Source: Selaginella tamariscina
Taxonomy: Eukaryota; Streptophyta; Lycopodiopsida; Selaginellales; Selaginellaceae
Assembly: GCA_003024785.1 (NCBI GenBank)
Contig: PUQB01000853.1
Location: forward strand, 22,320 to 86,319
Length of the DNA: 64,000 nt
Direction of reading: 5' to 3'
The position numbers and the translations under genes are program-made. Under the pieces are notes generated by a model. That model worked only from the letters and a program-made list of their open reading frames with translations, had not been told where the DNA came from and ran no database searches. Every line of letters starts with the position of its first letter. Position 1 is the stretch's first letter. Of the stretch, positions 10,560 to 22,981 are shown in pieces.

Positions 10560-10915
10560 ACTAATATTACCATTATAATAATATAGTAATATATTATAAT
10601 ATTAATATATGTTATATTAATAAATATTATTAATAGAATTGTATATAATAATTATTATGTTATATATATTTATTATAATAATAATATTAAGCATATTTAT
10701 ATATTATTATATTTGTATACCTAACGTATACAAAAACAACATGGTTTGTCGGAAGATGTTTTGTATTAATTTTGTGTTTAAAAAGTTAATGTTTTTTTAG
10801 TCTGAAAAGGTATTTGCCATTAATGTTGACATTAATATTATTTTAAACGCTGTGTGTTGGCGTTAAAATTTCAACATTAACTCGAGTTAATTTAATGTCA
10901 ACTCCATTCCGATTA
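10560..10915. repeat. AT-rich direct repeat, unit 1
   Basis: Matches 11,575-11,915 in the same orientation. Both units run from TATTAATAAATATTATTAATAG through CCTAACGTATA, then a shared segment (AAAAAGTTAATGTTTT) and ends full of TTAATGTTGACATTAA-like short palindromes. The two are separated by about 660 bp. They could be termini of an unclassified non-autonomous element; no TG...CA ends or target duplication were found. Confidence 0.7.
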
Positions 10916-11574
10916 GGGTTCGGCCATGGTGCGAGAAAGGCATGGGAAGCGGCCAAGGGCGGACGGGCAGATAGAGGGAAGGGGAATCGGAGATCAGATC
11001 TGGGAATGGGCAGATTGAAAGTTTGTACGTCCCATCATCAGCAGAATGGGTAGAACAGCTGCGCGGCGCATCTTCAGAAAATCCCAGCCTGAGCGAAATC
11101 GCATAAGATCAGTGCAGTCCAAAATATGTTTCGCACGTACATATTCACACTGTACTCAAACGTCTTGAGATGGAAGGGCCAACGTCGAAAGCGCTTCTTT
11201 ATGACTGGCAACGTCTAAAGGAAGCCGATTGACATGCTTAGCTTCGTTCGGTCAACCAGCAACTCAAAGAAAGTGCACGAGCCTACCTCTTAAGTTACTA
11301 CATATAGCTGGAACAGAACTCTTTCATAGTAATGAAAAGCAGTAACAACGTGCCTCATAAAACCGGCCAATGTGGCTCCAAGATGATCCGGAGCAACGGA
11401 GAAATTTTGTACGTGTTGTATAGGCACACAAATGGTCAATGATCAAATTCACCTTAACAGTATCTTGCGCCCTCTGCAGTGTTTTTCTGCAAACATCTCA
11501 TAGACATCTCATAGACATTAGATATATATATATATATATCTAATTATATTATATAATTATATATTTAACCGTTA

Positions 11575-11915
11575 ATATAATGTAATAATACATTATAATA
11601 TATGTTATATTAATAAATATTATTAATAGAATTGTATATAATAATTATTATGTTATATATATTTATTATAATAATATTAAGTATATTTATATATTATTAT
11701 GTTTGTATACCTAACGTATATGATTTGTCAGAATTGTGTTAATTTGTGTTAAAAAGTTAATGTTTTCTAGTTTGAAGAGGTATTTGAGCCATTGATGTTG
11801 ACATTAACATTATTTTAAGATAATGTCTCATTATATAACTGCTGGTGTGCAAACGGTGGCGTTAATATTTTAACATTAAATTAATTTCAACATCGAGTTA
11901 ATGTTAATGTCAAGT
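11575..11915. repeat. AT-rich direct repeat, unit 2
   Basis: Partner of 10,560-10,915. It holds an extra insertion near 11,820-11,860 compared with unit 1. Confidence 0.7.
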
Positions 11916-12000
11916 GCGAAGAGTACTTAAATTTATATATGCAAGATCCACTCCATCCCAAAATAAAGCGTCACGCCGGCCGTCGATCTCGGTTATATTT

Positions 12001-13818
12001 TAAACATTAAACATTAATCTTCTTTATAATTTTTTTTGAATAAGTGGGGGAATTAACCTGCCACCATCCAGCACTTGAGGAAGGTTCATGTTTGACCGTC
12101 AGGACAATGTAATATACAAATATACACAAGGCGTACATTGGACGCAAATAGGACGCAAATATTTTGTTTATTATGTAAAACCATGGTACAGTGGGACACT
12201 CTATGTATACACCAGTGTAATATTCGTCGTATCTTGGCGAATCGCCACCGTACGCGCGTCCCGGGTGATTGGACATTATTATGGTTAAAATAAATACACA
12301 ATTTTTTTGGGAATAGAAAAGAATGGCGATTGCATGTGGAACCATGGGCCGAATGGTTACTCTATTTTTAAGACCTTTTGTTATCTTAAATATTTAAATA
12401 AAAAGTTTTATACACTGATATTCTCACTAAAAAAAACTAGCTAACATATTATTAAAAATAAAGTAATTTAAACGATAAACCAATAAGAAGTAAAGAATTC
12501 ACTTTGAATTAAAGTTTTGAAAAAAAATTCGGAACCAGGCACGGCACGTCTTCCTTTGTTTGGCCTGCCAACACAAAAACGAGAGAGTGTAAGAGAATTT
12601 CTGCTGGTGTAAAAAGGCCTGTGATGAATGCATGCACAACACACAGCTGCAGAGAATGTAAATGGAGAAGGCACAGAGAAATTAAAATCTGGCAAAAAGG
12701 AAACCGCAAGCTAGAACGAAACCTCCATGAGGGACGGTAGAGTTAATGAAGAGGCTTACCCAGCTCCGTGCGTCTTCCAGCAGCAAAGAAGTCGCCAGTT
12801 TGACTTTGTACGGCACTCCAGCCTGATGATAAACAGCAAACCGTGTTGACGAGTCACGGCAGTGTACCGAAAGAGAGAGAGAGAGAAAAAAAAAAACATT
12901 AACTTACATGTTAAACGTGTTCATATTCCGCTGGAGTGGGAATGTTCACTTCGGGTCCCAGGTGTCTCACTCGTCTACACTTCAGAGGCCCCGTCAGATC
13001 GTACTGTAGGTCCTGACTGTATTCCTGCTGCTGCTGCTGCTGTTGTTGATCAATCAGTTTTCCGGCCTGTTGCCATTGCCAGCGAGAACTTGTTGGGACC
13101 CGTGCTTGAAGAGTCTCCGAGCTCCAGTGCCTTTCTGATTGTTCTAAAGCTGGTGCAGCAGCAGCAGGAGCAGTGATGAAACACTTAAACGTAGTGTGTA
13201 CATGCGTATACATGTACCGTGTACCAGATGTACGCAAATGTAAAACCAAAAATTTAGGTGTGTTCACTTGTATCAAAACTGGTGTAGGCATTTTATTATT
13301 ACAACTATTCCTTCTAGTTCAAGCAATTTTGAAAAAAATCGAAAGATTAAAATATTGTTATAGGCCAAATACATACAGTGTGTGGGTTTGAGTTTCTCTC
13401 ACCCACGCATTCTCCAGCCGCTCCTCAGCCGCTCCTCATTCACTTCCTTAACTGCACTGCTGCCTCTGCTGACCAACTGCTGGCTTTGGGGCCGGTGAAC
13501 CAGTTATTGACTGGGTGAAGCTGCTAGTCCCTGTCGGTGCAAAGAGTCACCGTCCTGCTTTTAGATGAGGGATGCGAACCAGGAAAGAACAATTCTGGAG
13601 ATGAACCAATCAGGCTGATCTTTGCGGAATTCGAGGTGTAACTCCAGGGTGAATGATCTATGCATGATTCATTCTGAGTCTCGTCCGGTTGAGGACTTCG
13701 CTTGCCATTTTATGTTCTTTCTGAATAATGAAACAGATTCAATGTTTTTTGTTCATATTATGTTCTTCATGGATATCTAACAAATATTATACGGGAACAC
13801 GCATCTTTTCATCCTCCA
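12001..13818. other. Intergenic region, no convincing gene
   Basis: Mixed-composition DNA with a (GA)n run (about 12,870-12,887) and a CTG/CAG run at 13,026-13,050. Open frames exist, including a polyglutamine-coding one on the minus strand, but none resembles a known protein or shows clear splice signals. The right part may contain the 3' end of the STICHEL-like locus. Confidence 0.6.
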
Positions 13819-16000
13819 CTACCTTCTTGCATGGACAGAAGGTAGAAGTTTTGCGTGAGACCGAAGCAAATGCCGCAGCGACTTTGAACGGCAGTTTTCG
13901 AGTGCCTTCTGCCATACATCATCCAGTTTCATGTCTCGTGTCCTGCTCACATGAAACGTACTAAGTCGACCATAGCAACGCAGCTGCGTACCTTCGAGAG
14001 AGGGATGTATCCTTGGCCCGCCCCACTCTGGAACAGTGGACAGGCTTTTGTTGCGGGCCCAAGATGTTGAGGCTGGGACGGTTTCTGGATTGGAAAACAC
14101 AGCAGTTTCGTTAACTTGGCTTTCGAACTGCTCGTGATCCTGTTCCCAGCCTTGCTTCAGTCCTCCTGGCTCTTCAGACTCTAGCGTTTCCTTGTCACTT
14201 GTGTCACTAGCCGCAACCAGACTCTGGACCTGCTGGAGCTTGCAGGAAATATATAAGCTCGATCGGGTGCAAACTGGAGAATTACAACTGTGAGCCAGGC
14301 GGTTTGATCGCTTGAAGCCCGAACTTGTTTCTCAGCTTCGAACAAAATCTACAGCGCCTGTCACAACCTTCCTTGCTCACTGAAGATGCATGCCATGCTA
14401 CCTAAAGAAAATGAAACAAAAAGAAAGAACAGTTGAGAGCTTACATGAAAAAAACGTCTTTTACGTTGCTCTGCATTTGGCTTATTACTCAGCCAGCAAA
14501 TCCGTGATCAGTGTCGGCAGCTGGGACATGAGAGCTAGAGGCTCGGTTCCAAGCTCCAAAAGGTTTCGGACGCTTCTCACAGTGTTCACGGTGTCACCAA
14601 AGCCATACGAGTTTGCGAACACAAAATCTACTAACCTCGCTGTTCAACTTACAAGTTCTTGCACCGTCGACAGCGTCACCGTTTAGGAGGCCGAGCTGCT
14701 CCAGCGTAGTCTCGGCGTCCATCAGAGAACCGCTCGACCGAGACGCAATCAGCTCAAGAGCTTCAACCTCCGCTCTTTGCTCGCCAGCTTCTTCAACCTG
14801 CTTACGATATCCACGTCTTTTATCTTGGTGAACGGGAACTTCTGGCACCGTGCAGCAAGAGGCCGAGGGAGCTGCTCCGGGTTGGCCGTGATCAAAATGA
14901 TGATGGAAGCTCTTCAATGGCCTTGAGAAAAAAATTCCAAGGAGCTTAACGACTGACACTCGTCCACAATGGTAACTCTTTACCGAGCTGAGCTCGGTGG
15001 CATGAGTACATGCTCCAGAAGCCGTTTCCCAGTGTCCAGATTTGAAAACCTGGAAGCATCCAACTCCCTCACGTCCAAGCTTTTCCGGTTGAGAACAACG
15101 CACTCCCTGCACAGTCCACACGGCCTGAGCTCCTCCGAGGACAGACAGTTCAACGCCGCACCGAAAAACTCTGGCCGCCGAACTCTTCCCCGTACCTTGG
15201 AAAAGATAAACCGAAAGAACTCTCCCCATCAGCACCGCATTGGAAAGCGACTGCGTCACGACGTGCTGACCGACTACGACCTCGGACGGTACCTGAAACT
15301 CAGGCTTTTATGCTGCCGCTTCACCATCCTTGTTTGTCGACCGACGCTCCGACAAACCGTGATCCACCCGATCTCCGTGGCCATCTGTGATCTCGATAAT
15401 TTTCTCGAGGATCTCCTTTTAGACTACGTTGTCGCTGTCAACTTCCAGTGATGAAGCACCGAATGATGCAGCTGCTTCAGGCTCTGTAAGCAGCTGCAGA
15501 ATTTCCGCGTCTGAGTTCCCCGCAGAAGAAAACACTCCCGGTGTCCGCATGACAGACTTCCCAACCGTATCCAGAAAACTCTTCTTCTGGCCCAGACGGG
15601 ACCAGTGCCACGGTATCCCGCGGCCTGCGCATTCCAGATCCTCGTCATTGCCTCCGGCTTATGAAAATGCTGCTGGCCTGGGTCCGGGAAGGTGAAACCT
15701 CTCGACTTGATAATCTCACGTGACGTGAGACCATCGGGGACTGCTTTTGGCTCATATATCTCGTGAAAGCAACGGGGAGTGCGATCGGGACCTCACACTG
15801 ATCTTCTGTACCTGCTCTTCCTCGTCATACTCCTCCGCAGATGGAGTCGACTTACTCGTCGACAGATCCAGCTGTCGGAAGAGCAGGGGAGGACTACCTC
15901 TGATGAGAGAGCTGAGGGCGTTGAGCAGAACACGGTCACTGAGGGGTTGGTGATGGTTCAGCCTCGTTTGCGCGCTCATCTTGTGCCTCTGCAAGCGAAT
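13819..16000 (-). pseudogene. STICHEL-like AAA protein (DnaX gamma/tau-related), broken
   Basis: Signatures along the minus strand: the plant motif GRGIPWHWSR followed by KKSFLDTVGKSV (about 15,630-15,570); FRYRPRS and QHVVTQSLSNAV of the DnaX-like ATPase (about 15,300-15,240); YLFQG and GTGKSSAARVF (Walker A); the zinc-binding ALNCLSSEELRPCGLCREC in another frame; LITANPEQLPRPLAARCQKF (about 14,910-14,850); EVEALELIASRSSGSL; LLELGTEPLALMSQLPTLIT (about 14,550); and the C-terminal VWQKALENCRSKSLRHLL. STICHEL controls leaf-hair branching in Arabidopsis. Here there are several frame changes and in-frame stops, and about 10 bases are missing before the QHVV motif. I call it a pseudogene or a badly damaged copy. 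The N-terminal limit is uncertain. Confidence 0.85.
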
Positions 16001-16883
16001 ATGCGAATATCAGTTGGTGAGATGCGCATGCTTGTCCGGATGATGACGGGACGAGGAGGAGGTGCGGGGAACAAATCCGGCACTGCCGGTTGGAGTTGGG
16101 GGAGGCTCTAGTCGGCTTTGTCACCACACATGTAAGAGGAAGTTGCTTCTGGGACCTTCAAAATTGCCAATGAGAGAACCGGGGGAGGCTGCAAGCCAGA
16201 GGGAATTGGGGGAACACAGCCTAGATAAGGAGATTCAAGACATGTTTTTTCAAAGTCTGGTTTTTTTCCATCTATTTTCTTCTTCATATTCCGGATCAAC
16301 ACCTTTCTAGGGTCCGAATAAACAAGTTACGATTCCATGTAAGTATTTCCAGTAACAATATCTGTGCTTTACAAATAAGAAAATACAATAGTAAATAAAA
16401 TATACATTAAATTCAATAGTAAACTGAAATCAAATACTTATTTTAAAATTTTCCACAAAATATAAACAACACTAAAAGTGAAAGTATAAAACCTTTAATA
16501 TGTGGAAACAACTTTTGAAAAAAAAAAAAAGAGCTTGAAGGTACTATGATTGTGAAAAGAAAAAAATAAAAGTACATTTTTTATTTTAAACCTTAATCCT
16601 AAATTGAACAAGTTTACTTTGATTATTTTTAAATACAGAAAACACAATTAAATAAAAAATTAATTAAATTTTATTAAATTGAGATAAGGGTAACCGTAAA
16701 CCCTAAACCAGTAAACATGAGTTAATTTATTCTTGGATTTCCTGTACAGCAAAATGCAGGTGGTGTTCTGCCCTCAAGGTTTTCAGCTTCTAATACCCCA
16801 TACATTAACACTTTAATGTGTAAATAATGCATTTAATATCAAATTTATAATATTATACCATTTTAGCCACATCAAAATGTATT
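16001..16883. other. Intergenic region between STICHEL-like locus and RPC3
   Basis: To about 16,310 the sequence is of moderate GC and may hold the leader of the STICHEL-like gene. From 16,310 to 16,880 it is AT-rich with A and T runs. No gene is seen. The RPC3 stop lies at its right edge. Confidence 0.65.
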
Positions 16884-18913
16884 TCATATGACCGCGGGAG
16901 AGAGGTAAGTCACAAAATCATGCAAGAGCATAATGCTGTCGTCCAGCCGCTGGAGAGAAGCTTTGAAAACTTCGGACTTGTTGCCTTGTTGCTGCTCTCG
17001 ATCAAGCTGAGCAACCGCCTTGGGTCGTAGCATCGACATTACATAGTACATATAATTGAGAAGATGTTGAGATAGCCTCTCCAAGTTCACTCGCCACCTC
17101 GCAGTGGCTCGAACCTGCGAGTCAAAATCCCTCAAAAGCTTAATAGATGAATCACGCAAAACACTTAGCAGCTTACCTCCAGCTCAACGCACTTTTTCCT
17201 CGCCATAGAATTCAGCAGCTCCATTATTTCTCTCACAGGTATAACTGATCGCTCGGCGATCTACAAGAAGATCAGAAAAACAACCAAAGAGAAAAAAAAA
17301 AAAGAATGAAAAAACACCTGCTTGTGGTTCAAACCGCCGGACTTGAACAACAGACGCAGAATTGTCCGGGCTTTGGCACCGAACTTTAGCTCGGTGATCG
17401 CTTCAATCTGCCAAACAAACTGAAGCGTTTAACACCGGCATCCTGGATATAAAAAACACACCTGTTGATGCCGACCATGATCAATGATTTCTGTGGTGCC
17501 TGAAGGATATTAAACAAGAACAAGATATCAGAGATGCTGGGAGCAGTACTTACTGATCTTATAAGTTTCACCAAGTTCACAAAGCCGAGAGCTTTCAGAT
17601 GTAAAACATCGCCTCGAATATCTTTTTCTGTGGAGAAAAGACGAAACCCTTCGTTCCTCGTTGAAACAATCTTAGTGATGGTGCTGATATCCCAATACTC
17701 TGTACAAAAATAATAATAATTGCTGTATGAAGGCGAGCTTTCATATACAAGTACCGGTCTCCTTTTCGAGAATGCATCCCACAATAACTCCAACACGACA
17801 TATTGTTGCACCAGCATCCCACAATAACTCCAACACGACATATTGTTGCACCACCGACGAGCTTCATGCAAAACTTTAAACGAAAAGGAAAATGAAACAA
17901 GGAAAAAAAAAAAAAAAACTCGGAAATATTCTTACCTGGTTCTTCAAGCAGTGTAGAATCTGCTTGTAGTTCAGCCGCCAGAGCGCTTCTTTGAAGGCTT
18001 CCTCTGGCGCTTCGTTTCTCTTCCGCTGTGAACCAGGTTTTTTAATCGAGAAATGGAAGCCTGGAACCTTACCTTTTCCCCAGCTGAAGAACCCGCCTCG
18101 CTTCCCCCGACGTCCATTACAAAGCCTTCCGCATTTGAAAGATTTCACCACCCAGCATAAGCTTTCGCACCCTCGAGCTTTCACCTTCCTACGAATGAGA
18201 AAACAAATCAAACGAGTGAGGGAACGATTCAAACGCTTGAACCTGAGCTGCTCGTAGCTTCTTGGCTGCCGGCTCGTCCAAACACCTGGAGTTCAATGTT
18301 GGATCATCCACAGGGCAGGGCTCTATAAGCTGAACACGAACCAGAGCCTGGAAGATCTCCCGCAGCGGCATCTCAGCTTCACCGGCATCTGCAAGCATGG
18401 AACAAGCGATATAAACTTGAAAAGCATCTGTGGAAACTCGTACTTGCTCGCCCTTCTGGAGAGATTCGGCCGTGCTGGAACAAGGTGCTCGCTAGCTCCT
18501 CAGCCTTTGCAAAAAAAGAAAGTTACTGCAGTTAAAACAATGACGATATGAAAGCTGAAACATCACCTCTTTTCCGAACCCCGTGAACACTCTCACGAAC
18601 TTCGACAGCCGCATCCTGTGAAGAATGTTGTCCAGAATCGCAGTGTAGTGTAGCTCATCTGAAAAGAAAAATGAGAAAGAAAAAAGAAGAAGAAGAGAAA
18701 AGATGAAAGAGATTCATGCATGTTATACTAGCTACAAACCTTCGTTTTCAACTGGTTGGTGATTTGGAAGATGTCGGATTGGGAGAGCAGAAGTTCATCG
18801 CTGCAGAAAAAAGTTTCAGAATCAGAAATTCGGGATGAAACACTGGAGATGACCTGCGCCAGCTCCCCGAATTGCTCATTGATCAGATTAGAGGCCAGGG
18901 TTCGGGCGCCCAT
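16884..18913 (-). CDS. DNA-directed RNA polymerase III subunit RPC3 (RPC82/POLR3C homologue)
   Basis: Subunit of RNA polymerase III, needed in the nucleus for initiation at tRNA and 5S genes; the family carries several winged-helix domains. The N terminus ASNLINEQFGELAQ matches the family start. Further on are DELHYTAILDNIL (near 18,640), GRISPEG, LREIFQALVRVQLIEPCP (about 18,350), ALWRLNYKQILHCLKNQ (about 17,960), LKFGAKARTILRLLF plus IAERSVIPVREIMELLN (about 17,390-17,210), and a C-terminal helical part ending RLDDSIMLLHDFVT. Exons are split by short introns, for example a 62-nt GT-AG intron just before VRATARWRVNLERL. I chose the ATG at 18,913 because family similarity begins right after it; an upstream in-frame ATG at 19,009 is possible. 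No obligate break was seen, but not every junction was resolved. Confidence 0.85.
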
Positions 18914-19160
18914 AAACCGTAAAACCCTGCTAGGGTTTGGTGGTTGAAAAATCAACGTGGAGGGGGCTCCAAAATCTAAACTGGGACTGGCCAACATTTC
19001 TCCCCACATTTTCAGGATCTTGTCCTCCGGTTGCGGAGTAGCAGTTCAGCACTGGCCTTGTACGCCATGACTATGATCCAAACCAACCATGATCCAGCCT
19101 AGGCAGCCATTCAGTCTAGCTGAGAATCTTGAGATCTGAGGATTCACACTGTTACATTTT

Positions 19161-19417
19161 CTATGATTCAAACAATCCCAAACTACAGGAGGCCATTTGC
19201 CATCGGCAAGCTGGAATCATCTCCTTGGAGCGTACATCATCACCGTCTGTTTCATCAACAACTCTTTTAGCCTGGGGATTTGATAACCAGCTCTCCAGCA
19301 TCCCACGCAAATGCCCCAGAGGGGGATTCTCATTCCCACCATTCAGAAGTGTCTCTTGAACAATTTATCCCAGACAGCAGTGTTCCAATAGCTGCATAAA
19401 TATACGTGATAAAACAA

Positions 19418-19449
<32 letters not shown>

Positions 19450-21869
19450 AACCAGAAAAGAAAAGATAATGCACCGCTTGAGTGGTGTTCTAGGCTTGTA
19501 AACACGCCCCCAAAGCATCTCTCCTCTTGTATCTCCATATAGCTTCCATGGAGCATACAATGCACGATTCCACACAGACCGTATGTGTCCACCTGCAGAT
19601 AGTATTACCAACGAAACTAAAATCCATCTTACTTGGTAAGTCCATGCCTGCCTTCTACCATTTCAATGCACCTGAAAGATGAGGTCTTGTTGTCCCCAAT
19701 GAACTGGGTGCCCTTGGGAAAGAAGCTCACGTCGAGGCTTCTGCCCCAGTCAATCAAGCATAAACCCTGTTCAGAATCAAATATCACAACTCTTCACAGA
19801 TTCAACCAGCAGAGTTAAAGCACCTGGTCTCTCCAGCCACCCGGTCTAGCTGGTGACCAGTCTTTCCAATTCTCGCTGTAAGAAAAACCAAGTAGAAAAA
19901 CAACACTCGCAACAACTACAACCCTGTCATTACGAATGAGTAGATTATCCGGCTTAAAATCCCCATGGATGATCCCGGCGGAGTGCAAGGCTTCAAGCAT
20001 CCGGAGCATCTCAATGGTGTAGTACATGCACAGCAGCTCGTCCATCTTCTGGCCATGCGCTAGGTACGAGTTGACAACGTCCAACTATAAGCATCAACCC
20101 TAAGCCCTAAACCCTAAACCAAAAGCATGAACCCTAAAACTCGGAGACTAATCATCACCTGAAGAGTACGCGAGAAATGTTAAACAAACCTCTTCTGCGG
20201 GTATTCTCTCGTCAAGCTGCCGGTAGATGTAAAACTCCCACGAACCGGGAGGCTTTTGAATCTGCAGAAGTTCAGAACCTTGAGGACTCCAGGCAACAAA
20301 AAGCTCCATTTCTGTACTCTTTCATCGTGCTCGTTGTGAGCGAGATAAACTTGAGCAAACGCACCCTGCCCCGTGCAGCCTTTAATGCAATACGTTGAGC
20401 TCCCTGAAAAACTTTGCTTCATTCAGAAAGACAGAGCTGAACATGAGCTGCAGACCTAGCTCCAGGCTCTTGTTGCGCGCGTTGCTCTTCAGAGATGACA
20501 AAGAAACGCTCCCGTTGAACTTCTTCAGGCTTGAGTGGAAGCCCTGTGAAAGCTCAGCTCCTGAGAGAATGCAACCAGCACAGAAAGCAAGTACCTTGTA
20601 AGCTGAAAGCGGGGGCTTTAATCCTTTCAGCAGGCTTGCAAGCAACTCCTCATCCATGGATTCACCAGGTTCTGAGATACTCGGGAAGCTTTCGTCCGCG
20701 AAGCATTTCGTCCACAAACACGTCAAAACCTGGCGCCTCCTGGGGTGCCTTAGAGCTGGAAACAATCGGCTCTGAGAAGGCTTCATCCACGAACACATCC
20801 AGCCCCATCTTCCCAGCAGCATCTGGAGCCCGAGACTTCCTGCTTTGCTCCATAGGTAACGGCTGGCTGAAGAGCGAAAGAACATTCACCATCGCTTCCT
20901 TGGTGTTGATGGTGGGATCAACAAGCCCCGCGTGGCTCTCCAAGCTCGCGTCTCCTGCTTGTGGATCCACCCCGAGAACAATCGCCTCCTCCGCATACCT
21001 CTTGATGGCGATCGTCTCGTCTCCGCTGGGAAAACTCGTGCTCTGACCTGCTACAACACTCTGAGAAGCTTCACTCGCTAGCTGGGTCTTGTCGCCCGCG
21101 AGCTCATTCCCTCGATGATCTTCCTTCCTCGACTTCGCCTTTCTCTTCAGGAAGCTCTTGTACATGCTCTGGAGTTGATCCAAAGGCTGGGCCTGCCTGC
21201 TCTCTCATGCATCAGAAACGAAGCCTGAAGAACGAGTATATACCTCGCGAGTCCAAGCTGGTGAACATCATCAGCTTTCACCAGATCCCCTCGGAGCTCC
21301 AGGATAACAGCGTAGGCTTCGTAGTAGAGCGAGTGTCTTCTTCTTCTCCAGAAACTGAAACACTTGAACTGGATCGGGGCTACAATCTGCCTGAAGTAGC
21401 CAGCGAGCGAGCGAGCGAATGAATCCCCGAGACAAGAAGCTAGAAGCAACTTACATATCGAATCCAGACGCGCAAGAACCTCAAATCCTCACGATATCTT
21501 GCATCGTCGACAAACCTCTCTGTGCAGCACTCGAGCAGCGAGACAAGATCAGACTTAACTTCCGCATGAGGGAGGCTTTTAGCCCACTTGATGCAGCTGC
21601 AAAACACCAGGGTGTTTAGGAAAAAAAAACAAAAATTGAAGAGAAGAAGCAACTCACCGAACCCAAGCTTTTAGCGGATCATTGCCGGCATTGTTGTAAA
21701 CGGCATCGAGCAGCTGCCTGCAAGAATTCCACAAGAGAGGAGCGCGGGAAATTATTTAAGCTCCGAGTTTTTTTTTTAGCTTTTACCTTCTTCCCTGAGG
21801 ACAAGATTTGAACAAGTCCTGAAATTGTCGGGGGAATTCGGAGAGTCCCACCTTAGTCCCCCTCTTCAT
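19161..21869 (-). CDS. BUB1: BUB1-family spindle-checkpoint kinase
   Basis: Mitotic checkpoint kinase acting at kinetochores. The start at 21,869 (MKRGTKVGLSEFP) leads through a short intron into the Mad3/BUB1 N-terminal domain (DAVYNNAGNDPLKAWVRCIK; YEAYAVILELRGDLVKADD). The middle is low in complexity, with two FVDE motifs (GLDVFVDEAF, GFDVFVDEM). The kinase domain has GQGAFAQVYLAHNE, IQKPPGSWEFYIYRQL, MYYTIEMLRMLEALH, catalytic loop HGDFKPDNLLIR, CLIDWGRSLDVSFFPKGTQF (DWG in place of DFG), VDTYGLCGIVHCMLHGSYME and a C terminus ending at a TAG at 19,161. Introns are short. Two apparent 1-nt frame changes lie in the last part (near 19,510 and 19,365). A telomere-like repeat lies in one intron. 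Confidence 0.88.
20095..20140. repeat. Short interstitial telomere-like repeat in a BUB1 intron
   Basis: The plus strand reads CCCTAAGCCCTAAACCCTAA, then further ACCCTAAA-type pieces. CCCTAAA is the plant telomere unit. Such short stretches (telo-boxes) are common in plant introns and leaders; this one is between kinase exons. Confidence 0.75.
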
Positions 21870-22051
21870 TTTCTTGTACCAGGGTAAAAACCATAGGGTT
21901 TATGGGTGTCTACAACTGGGTATTCATGAAAAAAATTATTCTGAAACTTAATCTGCAGAGGTCTCCCTCTCTCTCTCTCCTTTTTGCATTTGTGGAAAAT
22001 ATCCTTCACAGAACGCTGGGAGAATCTCTCTAAACACGTAGCAAATCTTTT

Positions 22052-22610
22052 TCACAGTGAGATGTTTTCGACTTTATCGTTGACGACGGAGGAGTTATGG
22101 CAACCATCACCTTCAAGCTCACCATCTCGTCGTCGCTTCTGACCGGTGAGGCACACGTTCAGCTGCTCCTGGAGCTTCGGTAGAAGCCTTCGGCAAGTAT
22201 TCGGAGTCGTGATATGATCACCTCTAGCCGGTGGCAAATTGAAGAAGATGCAAAACACCTTTTGTGTTGAGGTTCAATGCAACATCATACCTTGCAAAAG
22301 CACAACATCCTGACCGGCATCGAGCAGAGGCATCGTGATCATGAGCCCCGAGCAACCCCTCAACTCCATAGACATCACTCCCCATGACTATCACCTTGAG
22401 GTCCACGTTGAACTCATAATGCTCAAAGATGCCATTGCACTGTCCATTTGAGCTCCAGGGAGATAGAAAGAGGGAAGGTTCATTCTCGAGGGTTTGAAGC
22501 GCCATCCTCATCGAACCTGTAGTCAAGATCCTGGTACCTCCTTTTGATTTTGATGTGCGAGAGTCGATATGAAGAACGCGTGGTAGAACAAAAGTAGTGA
22601 AAAAGCTCAC
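22052..22610 (-). pseudogene. Fragment of an unrecognised gene family (repeat of 24.3 kb motif)
   Basis: Two open pieces. 22,610-22,224 codes a protein of unknown type (FNVDLKVIVMGSDVYGVEGL). 22,258-22,052 codes TPNTCRRL...LNVCLTGQKRRRDGELEGDG, a segment nearly identical to the end of the gene at 24,239-25,565. The shared DNA is about 110 bp (22,098-22,208 against 24,309-24,406), with an 18-bp difference. The conserved frame suggests true coding ancestry. Whether the two pieces here form one gene is unclear. Confidence 0.5.
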
Positions 22611-22981
22611 CTTGACGATAGGTCAACTGCGGATGAAGTTCAATTTTGTAAAAGTTTTAGTAGACTTATTCCCTTAGATCCTCAAACAAATGAAACAAAA
22701 GTACAACATTCTCGTCAATCCCCAAGAGGGTAGTAGAAGCCAACTTGACTTGACGCGATGACCAACAGCCAGTGTAGATGATGCAACCCTCGAAACACAC
22801 AAACACACTAGTCTTCAACACGAACGACGTAGAAAATTCTCAGCTCCAGCAGTTTGTAGCCATCTCCGCATTCCAGCCGATGCGGACGGTGTTATTATCT
22901 TGCCAGCTCGCTTAGAGCATACGCGTGCAGCTCGACCTCTGTAAGCAGCAGCTACCAGCTGGGGGATTGCCTCCATGGCCT
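22611..22981. other. Intergenic
   Basis: Spacer of ordinary composition between two unrecognised minus-strand loci. No gene is visible. Confidence 0.55.

Larger units (their letters stand above)
10280..12000. other. AT-rich intergenic DNA with TA-rich runs
   Basis: Contains very AT-rich stretches (10,430-10,735 and 11,515-11,740) of TATATAATTATTATA-type sequence that could fold into long hairpins, separated by about 800 bp of mixed composition. No open frame resembles a known protein. Confidence 0.75.

Noticed and set aside
12911-13291. Minus-strand frame with a run of glutamines
   Set aside because: Produced by a CTG/CAG microsatellite. No splice context or family similarity.
20095-20140. 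Chromosome-end or telomere-fusion site
   Set aside because: Only about 3 complete CCCTAAA-type units inside a BUB1 intron. Short telo-box stretches like this are common in plants.
20531-21046. 171-codon plus-strand frame
   Set aside because: Antisense to the middle of BUB1, whose minus-strand frame has the FVDE motifs and correct exon context.
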